DNA from: Bryoerythrophyllum caledonicum
Lineage: Eukaryota; Streptophyta; Bryopsida; Pottiales; Pottiaceae
Assembly (NCBI GenBank): GCA_963971425.1
Contig: OZ020514.1
Span: forward strand, 42,755,158-42,819,157
Reading direction: 5' to 3'
DNA: 64,000 nt
Part shown: positions 45,830-57,756 of the stretch, in pieces
Position numbering within the stretch: the stretch's first letter is position 1
How the letters are laid out: each line of letters opens with the position of its first letter
Made by a program: the position numbers and the translations under genes
Notes under the pieces: model-generated
What the model saw: the letters and a program-made list of their open reading frames with translations, nothing else
Told to the model about the DNA's origin: nothing
Database searches by the model: none

Positions 45830-46693
45830 TGATCGGCCCCTAAACTTCAGAGCTACCCCGGTATTTTTCTGTGAGGTGGTTTTGAGGTGAGATCGCGGGA
45901 GCCCTAGTCGCGGAACGATTCCGCGTTGAGAGGGTGCTCGAAATGATCAAGTACCAAAGCCGATCACGGGTTACGTTTGGGGCTCCATCGCCGGCCGGAC
46001 ACCCACCGTAGAGTGTTGTTTCATGCCAACCCGCAGAGCGCTTGTCAACCCACCACCATAGATGACCGTTGCCCACCTCAGAGTGTTGTTGCATGCCGTC
46101 GTGTGCAGGGGGCTTTGAAGGTTTTCTTTTTACTGCAGAACCTTGTTTTCTTCCTTAAAGCATTTCCACCCCTGACGAGGAATTTCCCACGCTAGGGGGA
46201 GACGTGCCAAAGTCTGAGGGGACGGGAGGGGAGTTACCCTCTTCTCCCCGCACCCATCCCCAAATTGGCCACTCCAAGGAACGCCAACATCCGGCGCTGA
46301 CGCCGCAGCTGGCCACAGTTGGTCAAATTTTTATTTTTATTTTTATTTTTTTCGCCACGTGTCATTGAATGATTGGACACATGCTCTCGAGGAATTTTGG
46401 TGTCTCCTTTAATTTTCGAATATATACTGCTGAAATGAACCGGCGCCGCTAGCTTGTTGGGCCCGGACGGCGGCCTGGACCTCGCGGTGTGGGCTTCACC
46501 AATGATTTCTGCAGAATTCCGGCATTTCTCCGGGGGCCGTGTGCCCCTTTGGAGATGCTCTTAACCCCTATATTTCCAAGAGTCCCCTCGGATATTTCTA
46601 GAAGGTCTGGGTAGGTTCCTATAGTGTCATTTTTCAATAGTTTTTTTAAAAAAAATTTATGTAGATGGATATTACTAAAAGTTTTGTGTGTGT
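45830..46693. other. No gene seen
   Basis: Mixed-composition sequence without a supported open frame or repeat. It ends at the LTR-like terminus TGTCAGG at 46694. Confidence 0.6.
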
Positions 46694-48460
46694 CAGGTTC
46701 GGCGCGTTGGAGGGTTTGTGGAGGTTGGTTTACGCGTTATAAACCAACTAGAAGGTTAAGCGGCCCAAGGAAGACCTAGATTCTAGCTCTAGTTATTAAT
46801 TAGATTTAGTATCAGAGTCTTTTGACTTTTAGGGCATTGGTGGTGTCTTTTGACACCGCATTTGGGACTTGGAGTCTAAATGACCTCCACCTGTAGTTGA
46901 AGGAGACTCATCCTTCTCAAGTTGAAGGAGACTCATCCTTCTCAAGTTGAGTCTCCCACGTGATGGAGTGAGAGAGTGCGTGCGTGTGTGCACTTCTTTA
47001 GCTTCATTGTTATTATGTTATCATTCTTTAAGAATGGCATTGACTTGACTATGTGTAGTTTATGAGTATTTTCTACTTGTTTATTACTTGAAAAAGATCA
47101 CCACTTTGATATGAGTGTAGTCTTTGTGGATTTTTGACACTTAAAACCTTCAAAATCTTATGTTTTAGGTGTTTTTGAGCAATGTTTTAGTGCTGAAATT
47201 GTTGTTGCAAAAGCCCAAGCCTACTTAGAAGAGAATGGATGAAAGTTGGGGATAAGGTTGGAAAGGAGTGGTGGAGGATGGCCATATACTAACCAATATA
47301 GATGAAACCACGTTGACCTTGAATATTCATTCGTGGTTGGTGGATGAAGTAAGATCTGCTTTGGGTGGACGGTTGACGTTGGGAGTTTGTGGGAGCTTGC
47401 TGGAGGTGCAACTTGCGTCGTGAGGGTCGACAACTAGAAGTTCGAAGGCGATCCAAACCCTTTTATCGCGGCACGCAGGGAGGGTTGACTGGGAGTCATG
47501 AGATAGAGTGCGTTGGAGCCTGTAGTTGCGGAGCAGGCCAGAGCGTGAGAAGACCTCAGGGACGACCATCGGGACGAAGTCGGACCGGGCAAGTGCGCCG
47601 GAGTTGGTTTCTTCGCCGCCTCTACAGCCGTAGCGCCGTATTCAAGGTCAGAGGCGGAGCGCAGGGCAAGTACTAGGTGGTGAAGGAGGGGTTTTGGTAG
47701 GATATCAACCCCTCCAAGAAGATCAAGCAGCTCACTAAGATCCCCTTCACAGAGCTCGACAACAACATAAGTAGTGTCCTGCACTCATGTCCGCGCTGTA
47801 GGTCTTTAAACAGCCTAGTGCTTGTATTGGTGTGTTGCAGGAGCTGGGAGCATGTTGCTTGGAGAGACACGATGCCGTTGAAGTGGGAATATGCAAGCAG
47901 ACTGTGAGAGGAAAGGACGGGTGAGGGAGTGATTTTGCCTGCGGTTCTATAAATTGGGGTGTGTGTAGACGCGAGAGGTGCGGTGTGCAGACGCGGGAGG
48001 TTCAACGTGTATAGATAGACGCGGGAAGGGCGGTGTGCAGATAGACGCGGGACGATGTGCAGACAGGGCGGTGTGCACAAACAAACGTTGACAAGAATGC
48101 TGATATCTATACCCGGCTATTAACTCATACCCGTCCCGCTGGAATTTAGAACCGGCTACTGAATCATACCCGGTCATCTAATACTAGTACCCTGACCTGC
48201 TGATATTGGTATCCGACTGTTACATACGTGGGCAGTGGATCTGATACCCGGCTCGTGATCTGATACCCGGCTTGTGATATTGGTATCCGGTTTGGTGATA
48301 TTGGTACCCGGTTGTCCCATATCTGAGGGCCCTATACCCAACTGTAACCATATTATACCTAGTCTATATTGTACCCGTAATGTACTCAGCAACAACCGTA
48401 TTGTTCCTGTATCGTACCGTATCACAACCTTCTTTTACACTACGAGTGTGAGGAAAAATT
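46694..48460 (+). mobile_element. Second gypsy-family LTR-like copy (solo or truncated)
   Basis: It starts with the same TGTCAGG terminus as 3649 and parallels the 5' region of the large element through the G-box/hairpin segment and the LTR continuation (to about 47290). Later it carries the related 'gatacccggct' repeats (48110-48330). It lacks gag and pol. The hairpin region has a 25-bp tandem duplication (46896-46920 and 46921-46945). The 3' limit and a matching target duplication could not be found, so whether it is a solo LTR is unsettled. Confidence 0.7.
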
Positions 48461-48551
48461 AGTGCTTAATTTCGGAGCTTTAAACGGATCTATGGTACTA
48501 CCTCCACTAGATTCTAGAGTCGTCATCAATTAACAACTATTTGATCCCGAT

Positions 48552-49651
48552 TTGGTTGCAACCGGATCCCGGGTATCAAACAGGTCCCGGATAGCAACTG
48601 GGTCCCGAATAGCAACCGGGTCCTCGATAGCAACGGGGTACCGGATAGCAACCGGGTACCGGATAGCAACCACGTCCCCGATAGCAACCTGGTACCGGAT
48701 AGCAACCGAGTACCAGATAGAAATCGAGTACCGGATAGCTAACGGGTCCCGGCTAGCAACCGGGTCCCGGATAGCAAACGGGTCCCCGATAGCAACCGGG
48801 TCCCGGATAGCAACCGGGTACAGAATAGCAACCGCGTACCGGAGAGCAAACGGGTCCCCAATAGGAACCGGGTCTCGGATAGCAACCGGGTCTCGGATAG
48901 CAACCGGGTCTCGGATAACAGCTGGGTCCCAGCTAGCAACGGGTCATGGATGGCAACTAGGTCCAGGCTAGCAACCGAGTTCCGGATAGCAACCGGGTCT
49001 CAGATAGCAACGGGGTACCAGATAGCAACGGGGTACCGGATAGCAACCGGGTACTCGATAGTAACCGGGTCCAGGACAGTAATCAGGTCCTAGATAGCAA
49101 CCAGGTCCCAGATAACAACGGGGTACATGATAGCTATCGGGTACCGGATAGCTACCGGGTCCTGGCTAACAACCGGGTCTCGGGTATCAAACAAGTCCCG
49201 GACAGCAACCGGGTCCTCGATAGCAACCAGGTCCTAGATAGCATCCGGGTCGCAGATATCAATCGGGTACTCGCGAGCAACCGGGTACCGGATAGCAACT
49301 GGGTACGGGATAGCAACTGGGTACAGGATAGCAACCAGGTACTGTATAGCAACTAGGTCTCAGATAGCAACGGCGTACAAGGTAGCAAACGGGTCACGGA
49401 TAGGAACCGTGTCTCGGGTATCAAACTGGTCCCGGATAGCAAACGGGTCCCCCATAGCAACCGGGTACTCGATAGCAACCGGGTACCGGATAGCAAACGG
49501 GTCCCCGATAGCAACCGGGTCCCAGATAGCAACCGGGTACTAGATAGCAACCGGGTCCCGGATGGCAACCGGGTCCCAGCTAGCAACCGGGTCCCAGCTA
49601 GCAACCGGGTCCTGGATAGCAACCGGGTCCTGGATAGCAACCGGGTCCCAG
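48552..49651 (+). repeat. 18-bp minisatellite, left block
   Basis: Tandem units of 'gatagcaaccgggtcccg' with frequent variants (ggtacc, ggtctc). The unit is 18 bp, so all frames stay open for long stretches and translate as hexapeptide repeats such as RIATGS, which I regard as incidental. The array continues at 49985 after an inserted MITE. Confidence 0.95.
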
Positions 49652-49984
49652 CACTAGTACAAAACAGGGAAAAAAAAACCGCACTCGATTCGGAGTTGCG
49701 GTTCGTTTGACCACGTTGTCGCACTATTCCTAAATCGGGCTGTCCCGGGTTTTTTGGCCATAACTCCCTCATTTTTGGGAGTTTTTGGACGTGTAATATA
49801 CCGTTGGAAGCGCCTTAAAAATTCGCTTCCAACGATATATTACACGTCCAAAAACTCCCAAAAATGAGGGAGTTATGGCCAAAAACCCCGGGACAGCCCG
49901 ATTTAGGAATAGTGCGACAGCGTGGTCAAACGAACCGCAACTCCGAATCGAGTGCGGTTTTTTTTTCCCTGTTTTGTACTAGTG
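49652..49984. mobile_element. 333-bp palindromic CACTA-type MITE
   Basis: It starts 'cactagtacaaaacaggg' and ends with its reverse complement. The two arms (about 160 bases each) are near-perfect inverted repeats around an 11-base centre ('ccttaaaaatt'). It is flanked by CAG on both sides (49649-49651 and 49985-49987). CACTA termini plus a 3-bp target duplication are the signature of the CACTA/En-Spm superfamily. It encodes no protein, so it is non-autonomous. Confidence 0.93.
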
Positions 49985-50720
49985 CAGTTAGCAACGAGTC
50001 CCGGATGGCAACTGGGTCCCGGATAGCAACCGGGTACTGGATAGCAACCAGGTCCCGGACAACAATCAGTTCCCGGATAGCAACCAGGTCCTAGCTAGCA
50101 AACACGTCCTGGACAGCAACCGGGTCGTGGATAGCAATTAGGTCCCGGATAACAACGGGGTACTGGATAGCGACCGGGTACCGGATAGCAACCGGGTCCC
50201 AGCAAGCAACCGGGTCCCAGATAGCACCGGGTCCCGGATAGCAACCAGGTACCGGATAGCAACCAGGTCCCGAATAGCAACCAAGTACCGGATAGCAACC
50301 GGGTCGTGAATAGCTACCGGGTCCCGGATAGCAACCGGGTCCGAGCTAGCAACTGGGTAACAAATAGCAATCAGGTGACGGATAGCAACCGGGTACTGGA
50401 TAGCAATTGGGTACCGTATAGTGACCAGGTCCCGGATAGCAATTGGGTACTGGATAGCAACCGAGTACTGGATAGCTAACGAGTCCCAGCAAGCAACCGG
50501 GTCCCGGGTATCAAACGGGTCCCGGATAGCAACCGGGTCTTGGATAGCAACTAGGTCCCGGATAGCAACCAGGTCCCAGATAGCAACCAGGTCCTAGTTA
50601 TCAACCGGGTACTCGCTAGCAACCAGGTACCGGATAGCAATCGGGTCTCGGTTAGCAACAACATACGGGATAGCAACCGGGTCACAGATAGGCACCGGGT
50701 CCCGGATGGCAACCAGGTAC
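49985..50720 (+). repeat. 18-bp minisatellite, right block
   Basis: Continuation of the same 'gatagcaaccgggtcccg' array after the MITE. It ends near 50720, directly before family A leader sequence. Confidence 0.95.
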
Positions 50721-50799
50721 AGGGCAAGAGCCGGAGACGTCAACACCATACGGCCATCACGAAGAGGGTTTTGAAGAAGTTGCATCTAAGTAGTGAAGA

Positions 50800-51640
50800 A
50801 GAAGAAGCCTAGGGTTTTGAGAGAAAGATTTAGTGGAGGTTGCGAGTGAAGAGGCCGCCGCGAGGAGAGGAGTTGTACAAGTGAAGGAAGGTTGTGAAGC
50901 CGCGAGGGTTTGAGAAATTCCAAACTAGAGTTTCAAACTAGGGTTTGGAGTGAAGAGTTGCAAGGAGGTTGCCGGTGCAAGAAGGGAGTGGCGATAACAA
51001 GGTGTGGAGGTGGTGTGAGGAGATTCATTACTGCGACGAGAAGAATCAGAGACTAAACTAGGATTGAAGAAGGTTGCGGGTGCAACAAGGAAGTGGCAAG
51101 AATTGTGAAACAAAGTGTTTTTTGCCAATTGTTGGGTTTTTCTTGTTTGTAGAATTTTCTTGTTTGTAAATCCTCTTCTTTCACTTGTTGCTCTCATTTT
51201 CTTTCCCCGGGATGATTCCTAGTTATCTTTACTTCCCAGTCTAGAGAAAGTCTCCCGGTAGACTCTATTTAGACCTTGTGTGTCCTAGAATTATGAATTC
51301 TTGTTACTAGTGCGTATGTTCTTTGTCCGTTTATTCAATTTCCATTGTCCAACCTTGTGGCAAGTCATCTTTTGTTCTCCATATACCTTCCCTCTCCCTA
51401 GTCTTGCCTAATTTTTTTGTCATTTTCCCGGTCTCACCTGTCTCTCGGAAAACTTTCTACAAAAGAAAACCGGGAACCCTTGTTCTCCTTGCATAGAGTC
51501 ATCTCCTTGCTTGAATAGTAAATTGCTATTTTTTTTTAGTTGTGTTCTAGATATGTGAGATGCCTAAATATGCCCAATTCAACTATTTCTGGACTTTGAG
51601 CTGAATTCTGGACTAAAGACTAAAATAAAGATCCGGAGAT
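50800..51640 (+). mobile_element. Family A 5' leader fragment
   Basis: Colinear with the reverse complement of about 26090-26830. Shared landmarks are 'aggttgcgggtg', 'tctatttagacc/tctatctagacc', 'cattttcccggtc' and 'ctagatatgtgaga'. The ORF part is absent, so it is a truncated copy or solo LTR. Confidence 0.75.
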
Positions 51641-54600
51641 ATGCTAGTTAAAAGAGAGTGTAGCATAAAAGTCGAGGAGTTTAGAGTACTTTTCAAGCAT
51701 TAAATGCATAGCTAATGACACGTACAAAGTAAAAATAGCTAGAGCAAAGAAATTTGAGTTTAGACTATACGTGAGTCCGCAAGGTGGAACAAGAGGTTTG
51801 GAGGGGAGAATGAGTAGCTAAACGAGCTCCGAAGTTTTAGGTGAGGGAGGTTGGGAGTTAGATTTTCTGAGGACGTCCCAAGAGAGCTAGGAGGTGGCTA
51901 GACGTAGTGCACGCCCTTCTTGAAATACGTTCTCTCAAAAACTGTGTACATGGATGTCGAGAGAGAGTTGGTAAGGGCGACAGATGGGTAGATCTATTGA
52001 AACGAGAGAGATCTAGCCATAGAGTGGCAACTTTGGCGGCAGATCTAAAAGTGGGGAGCTGGAGTGTTAGAAACCAAAAGCAACGCCGCTCATGATTCAT
52101 CTCTCATAGAGTGGCACACCGTTACACTTGAACTCCCTACTAGCCCGAAGCCTGAAAACTTCAGATCCACATACTGGACGACCTGAACACCACCATGCTT
52201 AGACACTGCAGCAGCGTAGAATCACCACCGCTAGATCTAGGCCATGTTCACACAACAGTTGTACTCAAGAACACAAATCCAACCTCGCTCACACGAAACA
52301 CGTAAGATCTAGAGAGCTTTCAGTCACATACCAGCTCGAGGACTCAACACAAGCGCCATAACACCAATGCCCCGACTCTGAGCATGCTGCAAGAACGGAG
52401 AACGTCCTACCAAACGCCCTACCGACACATCAACAAGCACTCAACAAACGCACAGGCTATCTCTTACCCTCACAGCTTTTCAATCTTTCCTCATGATATT
52501 TTTGCAAACATTTTTATTTGTTTCCTCACTCTCTCAAACATAGATGCACTGAGTAGCGCATGTTTGAAACTCACACACATTCAGAAAACCTCTGGCAGTT
52601 ATATACACAAGTCCATCCCTGCTATCGCATGTTGCTACGTCTTGCTTTCAGTTTACACTTACCGGTTAAACATGCATGCTACACAATATATCTACTACCT
52701 AAGTTACACATCTAGATTAGAGGTCAGAACTAGCTCCAATCTAAGGCTTCGTATCAATACACTAACCTCTGAGACTAACCAAAACAAGGTAGCTCCTCAT
52801 TGCATATCCCCTCTCGACTGCACAGATCAAGTTGAAGAAAAACCCGGGTTGAGAGAGCACACATGCATGTGCACGCAACAGCTGCAAAAACGAGAGAAGA
52901 AACCTGATGACATTCCAACAACACCAATATGATCAGATATACACATCTCTAACCATACTCCTACCCTCTGTTACATCAAACTAGTCGCTTGCAAATTTCA
53001 AATCAATATTACCTTCTTGTTAGCTACTCTCGATCTTGCAAAAAATAGCACCTCTGCTCGTACACACAGTATAATCTTTAGATCTAGTCTAGATCAGTCC
53101 AAATCAACAAAAAACATCAAAATACTAACCATGAGTAAGAGAAACAAAGCTACTGCTTCAATCTGGCATATCTTTCTTTGCAGCATTGAAATAGATGTGC
53201 ACCAGAGCCTCGTCTCCAGATCGGCTGCAAATCCTCTTCACAGGGACGGTGACAAGCACCCTTGCCGAAGTGACAAGAATTGGTGCCAGCAAACGTACAA
53301 GCTCAAAGTGAAATCACGACTTGTCAGCCATCTTAAGTGTCCTAACCTGCAACTGACGCCGAGCAATCTCAAGTGCCCTGACCTGCAACTGTCGCCGAAC
53401 CCTGCAACTACACCAACGGCAGTATCATCACCTCCAAAATTAGTACACAATCAACCACCAAAGATGGATCGTCCGGCCAGGAGAATAGTCTGGAGTACCA
53501 AGCCCTAAACAACCGCGCACCCGGGCACCAAACCTCCAACGGTGGCTTGAAACCCTAGTCGGCCCACATACCTACAAAAACCACGGTTACAGACCTCAGA
53601 AATCCTCTCCGGCCAGCGACATAATTGTTAAGCGTGCCCTCATACATCCCTGTTGTAAACACACTGTGGAGTTCCATACCAGAGGCACGGTGAACGACAT
53701 CACGTCGAAGCACAGTATTGAACCGTGGAGAGCGCACAACGACGGTCCAGCCTCGTGTGACATAACTACGGTGAACCTTTCATCTTCTTCACCATCTTTG
53801 CTTTGTTTCTCCTTTCCACGACCATCACTCGCTAGATTGTTGCTACTACCATATCTTTCGGAGCCTTGCAGGCGCAGCCCACTCCTACACTGTAGCACCT
53901 CTTGGCGTGGCCTTACCAAGGAAGGAGACCATCGACTCGGGTGTTGCTGCCGCAGGACAATCGCCGTATCTAATACGACCTGGCAGAAACGAGGTCTGTC
54001 AATTTGAAGGAAGCACCAATGCGACCGGATAAAGCAAGGCTGCCTTGAACCTCAGCACCCAGAGACTAGTGATACATATCAAGCAACATGTTATTGTTTA
54101 GCGTTGTACCTGCGGAAGCGTCGAGACTCAAAGTGCCACACGAGTGCCAGTAAGGAATACTCTAGCCTCGCATGCAGTCCAAGGTGTTTCCAACACAGTC
54201 GGATATATCTGGTGTACCCTAGCTCGGAGAGGAGACCAACATCGTACAGGCGTACCCAAGACCAGAGAAGAAGCCCAGAGTTTAGTCAGCCATCCTGCCC
54301 TCAACAGACTGCCGCTTCACCAAGCTGGCAGAGTGCAAACTGGCGTTAACAGGTAGAAAGTCTGCCAAGAGGCAGAGTGAATCTTTAGAGGTCAACAACG
54401 TGGTCAGAAGGAAGAGTGATCCCCTTGGAGGTAAAACTGACAAGAGTACTTTGCAAGGGACAAAGAAGGGTGACCAACCCACAAACAAGAAATCCACAAG
54501 GTTGGTGTTGTTGTATTAGTGATCTATTGCATTGTGAGGTTTATTGTGTAAGCCCACAACATTGTATGTTTTACGCATTAAATATAAAGTTGTATTATGT

Positions 54601-54830
54601 GGAAAGATACACCACAAAATTTGGTGGTGTATCTACTATGTGGCTCTTTGTAACATGTATTAGAAGTAGCAAACTACATAGAAATATTTGCTATGTATCT
54701 TGCATGTTGTGTAGGAGAATTGTTGATAGTTTTGATAATATGAATTGTTTGATAGGTGATAGCAGTGATATTATACTAGCATGCTATAAACTCGACTTTG
54801 TTCATCTTTGAAGGCATGGTTGTTTAGGTG
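51641..54830. other. No recognised gene; some open frames
   Basis: Frames of 100-180 codons exist (52384-52932 plus, 53017-53508 plus, 53596-53919 minus), but none shows a known domain. At 54281-54519 a plus-strand frame without ATG reads Lys/Arg/Ser-rich (TGRKSAKRQSESLEVNNV), like the tail of a nuclear protein. It could be a terminal exon but has no supporting upstream exon. After 54520 the sequence is AT-rich. Confidence 0.4.
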
Positions 54831-55083
54831 TGATGAAGGTAGAGTACTGCTACAATAGGATTTACTCTCTTTGTCAACATCATCCAATTAGCAAAAAAGG
54901 GGTAAGATCTATCATATTTGATAGACTCTTATGCCTTAATCTGCAACACAATCTTTTCCAAATTCACTCTCCTTACCTACACGGCCCACAACTTAAATTG
55001 TGGAATGGAGGAAGTGTTGAAAATTTTGGAAATGCCCATCTACTTAGAAAAACCGCTTTACATCTTTTTTTTTGCGCTATAGA

Positions 55084-55519
55084 ATGTATTCACCGGCTGA
55101 AGCCTCTTCTTCCTCCAACAAAGACGATTCCAACGACATGGATGTGACCCCCACCAAGAGTTTAGAATTGGAGGCAACTGTATGCAATTCTCTTGCGGTA
55201 ATTTCGGTCAAATGTGCAAGACCTCCTTATTGGCTTGGATTTCAAGCTTTAAATGCTTTAGGACAATTTCGTGAAGGACCTAGAGTGAAACACCGTACTG
55301 TGAATGAATTGGAGTCAGAAGGGATGAGCAAGGAAGAAGCATTGGAGGCATGTGAGGCAATTCTTACTTTCCCGTATGTCACATAAGAGCAATGGCCTTA
55401 CTCCAAAGCTGATGGAAAAGAGGGGAACCATCTTAATCTCACCCAACTGCCATGTGATGTGGAAGTGGATGAATTTGGATTCTCCCTCGCTCGGGGGGTT
55501 CACTCCCTCTAATTTTTTG
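55084..55519 (+). pseudogene. Unidentified ORF with one in-frame stop, upstream of LINE ORF1
   Basis: From ATG 55084 (MYSPAEASSSSNKDD) the frame runs to TAA near 55384 and then continues in the same frame to 55519 with sensible composition (LNLTQLPCDVEVDEFGFSLA). It contains ARPPYWLGFQALNALGQF and a helical ELESEGMSKEEALEACEAIL. No family recognised. Its position suggests an N-terminal piece of the LINE's first protein. Confidence 0.4.
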
Positions 55520-55579
55520 TATACACGTGCGACAATGCCCTATTTAGAGGGGGGCTATTTACCTTGGAAAGTTCATTAA

Positions 55580-56147
55580 AAGGCATGGTATTTTTTGAAG
55601 TAAAGGTAAATGTTGGAAATTAAAAGCACCATATTGGTATTTATAATTTTTCCAAACAAGCATTTTAAAATAGGGTATCTTATTTATACGTATTTTTGCT
55701 CACCTCCCATATTTTGTTTTACCACATTTTTTACTTGAACTTGTCTTATTGATGTTTTCTCCCTTTTTATTCCTTGAACTCTTAATATGATTCCTACTCC
55801 CTTGCTCGCACCTCATTTTGTTTTTGGTTCTTTTAGTCTCATTTTTTTCCTTCTATCCCGAGTTCTTGAATAGACTTGAATTTTTTCCATGTCATTCTAA
55901 CTGCAAGACATTCATCCAAGAATTTTCAACGACAATCTCGTATTTTTCATCCATTTCGGAATTTCTAAGAGGATGTAGCTCTTGAGTCTACTAATCACCC
56001 TTTCTACCCCTTATTTAATATACTATTTTACATCTACTGATTTCCTAAAACTCCAATTTATTTGCTATGCTATATTATTTATAATGATGTTTCACAATTA
56101 TATGATAGTGTATATTCCATATAATTTTTTTCCAAAATTTACGGAAG
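55580..56147. other. No gene seen; AT-rich
   Basis: T-rich AT-rich stretch without a supported frame. Confidence 0.6.
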
Positions 56148-57434
56148 GTGAATATAATTGACCCTATTTTTTATCGCACGTGGTTCCTACGATTTTCGCC
56201 AGTGAACCCCCCGAGCTCCCTTGATTACCAAATAGCCATCTCTTTTGAGATTGGAGAGAGTGTTCTCTCTAAAGACATAGTACCAGAGTTGGTTAGAGAG
56301 AGACTTGTTCACATGAAAATACTGTGGGGGGATAGAATGGCGCAACCTATTGCTATCATGTGCCTTCACAAATCGGACCATTGGAGTGGTGTGGTGAAAA
56401 TTCACCTAAAGGCCCCTGAAATAGATGGATGTGCCCTCCTTACAGGGGTTCGCCCCTTCATCATAAAATTGGATGAAACCCTTCTTGTGAGGGGTAAGGT
56501 GTGCAAGTCCTTTGACTCCATTGCCATCCAAAGGCTCTTGTCTGTAAGAATTAGTAGCCCCTCCCTTAAAAGTAGGAAGTGGCACGAGGTTCTTTTTGAA
56601 ATTGTCAATGAAGGTTTCAAGAGAGGAGTTGAGTATGAAGTAACTACAGTCACGAAGAAGGAATTGGCGGACTTTGCATGGGTGAAAGCACCAACACCAG
56701 ATGAAGCTAAGAAGATGAAAGATCAAAAAATATATGCGGATAGTGAGGTATTCGTGCCAATCTTTGTTAACAGAGGAAGAATGATGAAGGATGAGAAAGC
56801 GAAAAAGAATGCCGTGGTTCTAATTGCTCAAAACTTCAACAAAACCAAGTCCACTTATGAGCTAGAGTCAACCATCAAAAAGTTTATGGGAGAGGAGAAT
56901 GTTGTTAGCATTTATTTCAGACTTGAAAATGACAAACACGTGGGGAGTTGCAATGTGGAGTGTAAAAACGCTGCGATTTATAAGAAATATCTAAACAAAT
57001 GTGAGAAGATGCTCAAGAAGTATGTGGAATTTATTGCTCACCCTCGTAGCATGGATGGGAAACTTAAACCTAGCCCGGAGGAGTTAACGAAATTAGGGTT
57101 CTCGGATATCAGTACAGCCATCGCCAACACGGTAGAAACCCTAAACATCACCACGGGAGATACCTATAGTAAAAAAGACATCAATAATCTAATTGATGTT
57201 GCGGTTGCCAAGAGTTCAAAAGCCACTATGGGTGAGATTCGGCAAGAAATGGATAGCCTCAAAGAAGTGATTGTGACGGAGGCCAAGTCTTATGTCAATA
57301 CCGTACAATTGGAGCAAATCAAAAACACTAGTGCACTCCGAGCAGAGATAAGACTTTTGCAGAACCAAATGAAGTCCTCCATGGCTATAATGGATCAGCT
57401 TTTACCGGAAGAATCTATGGACCAAACAAACTAG
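56148..57434 (+). CDS. LINE ORF1-like protein (RRM-like fold plus coiled coil)
   Basis: An intact frame of 428 codons. The stated start is a GTG; the first ATG lies near 56310 (MKILWGDRMAQ), so the true N-terminus is uncertain. Residues about 223-300 have an RRM-like pattern: a hydrophobic strand (AVVLIAQNF), a helix, VVSIYFRL, then GSCNVECKNAAIYKKYL. The segment EFIAHPRSMDGKLKPSPEE follows. Residues about 345-415 are a coiled coil (EIRQEMDSLKEVIVTEAKSY). RNA-binding plus coiled-coil architecture is typical of LINE ORF1 proteins, which coat the element RNA. It lies about 320 bp before ORF2. Unlike ORF2 it has no breaks and has ordinary base composition, so it might come from a different element. 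Confidence 0.6.
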   Translation: MNIIDPIFYRTWFLRFSPVNPPSSLDYQIAISFEIGESVLSKDIVPELVRERLVHMKILWGDRMAQPIAIMCLHKSDHWSGVVKIHLKAPEIDGCALLTGVRPFIIKLDETLLVRGKVCKSFDSIAIQRLLSVRISSPSLKSRKWHEVLFEIVNEGFKRGVEYEVTTVTKKELADFAWVKAPTPDEAKKMKDQKIYADSEVFVPIFVNRGRMMKDEKAKKNAVVLIAQNFNKTKSTYELESTIKKFMGEENVVSIYFRLENDKHVGSCNVECKNAAIYKKYLNKCEKMLKKYVEFIAHPRSMDGKLKPSPEELTKLGFSDISTAIANTVETLNITTGDTYSKKDINNLIDVAVAKSSKATMGEIRQEMDSLKEVIVTEAKSYVNTVQLEQIKNTSALRAEIRLLQNQMKSSMAIMDQLLPEESMDQTN

Positions 57435-57589
57435 TTTGGACAAATGGAACGGCGGAGAGGAAAACACAAAAAACCAAAAAAGTATTTAAAAATACTAAGA
57501 AAATACAAAAATATTTATATTTAAATCTAGTATTTATTAATACTACAATAACCTTAGAAACAACTCTAAAAAGATACAACCACTAACCT

Positions 57590-57756
57590 TTACCCTCTAT
57601 CTTTTACTTTATAATATCACACTCTTTAAATTTGTTCTTTCTAATCCTTTTTCTTTTCTCTTAATTTTTCATCTATTTTTCTTTTTCTTTTTCTTTTTCT
57701 TTTTTTCTTTATTCTTTTTCTTTTTATTCTTTTATTTTTTACCTTTTACTCTATTC
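57590..57756 (+). repeat. Pyrimidine-rich low-complexity tract
   Basis: Runs of 'ctttttctttt' separate ORF1 from ORF2. No coding value. Confidence 0.8.

Noticed and set aside
49353..50094. Same 40-residue peptide encoded twice in opposite orientation
   Set aside because: Explained by the two arms of the palindromic MITE.
48552..50298. Long open frames of RIATGS-like hexapeptides on both strands
   Set aside because: They follow from an 18-bp repeat unit with no stop; they run on both strands and lack start context and non-repeat sequence.
48552..50720. CRISPR-like array
   Set aside because: Units are directly tandem, 18 bp, variable and without spacers; the context is eukaryotic.
52384..53508. 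Two plus-strand frames of 163-182 codons
   Set aside because: Composition does not resemble conserved proteins, no domain is seen, and no splice context links them.
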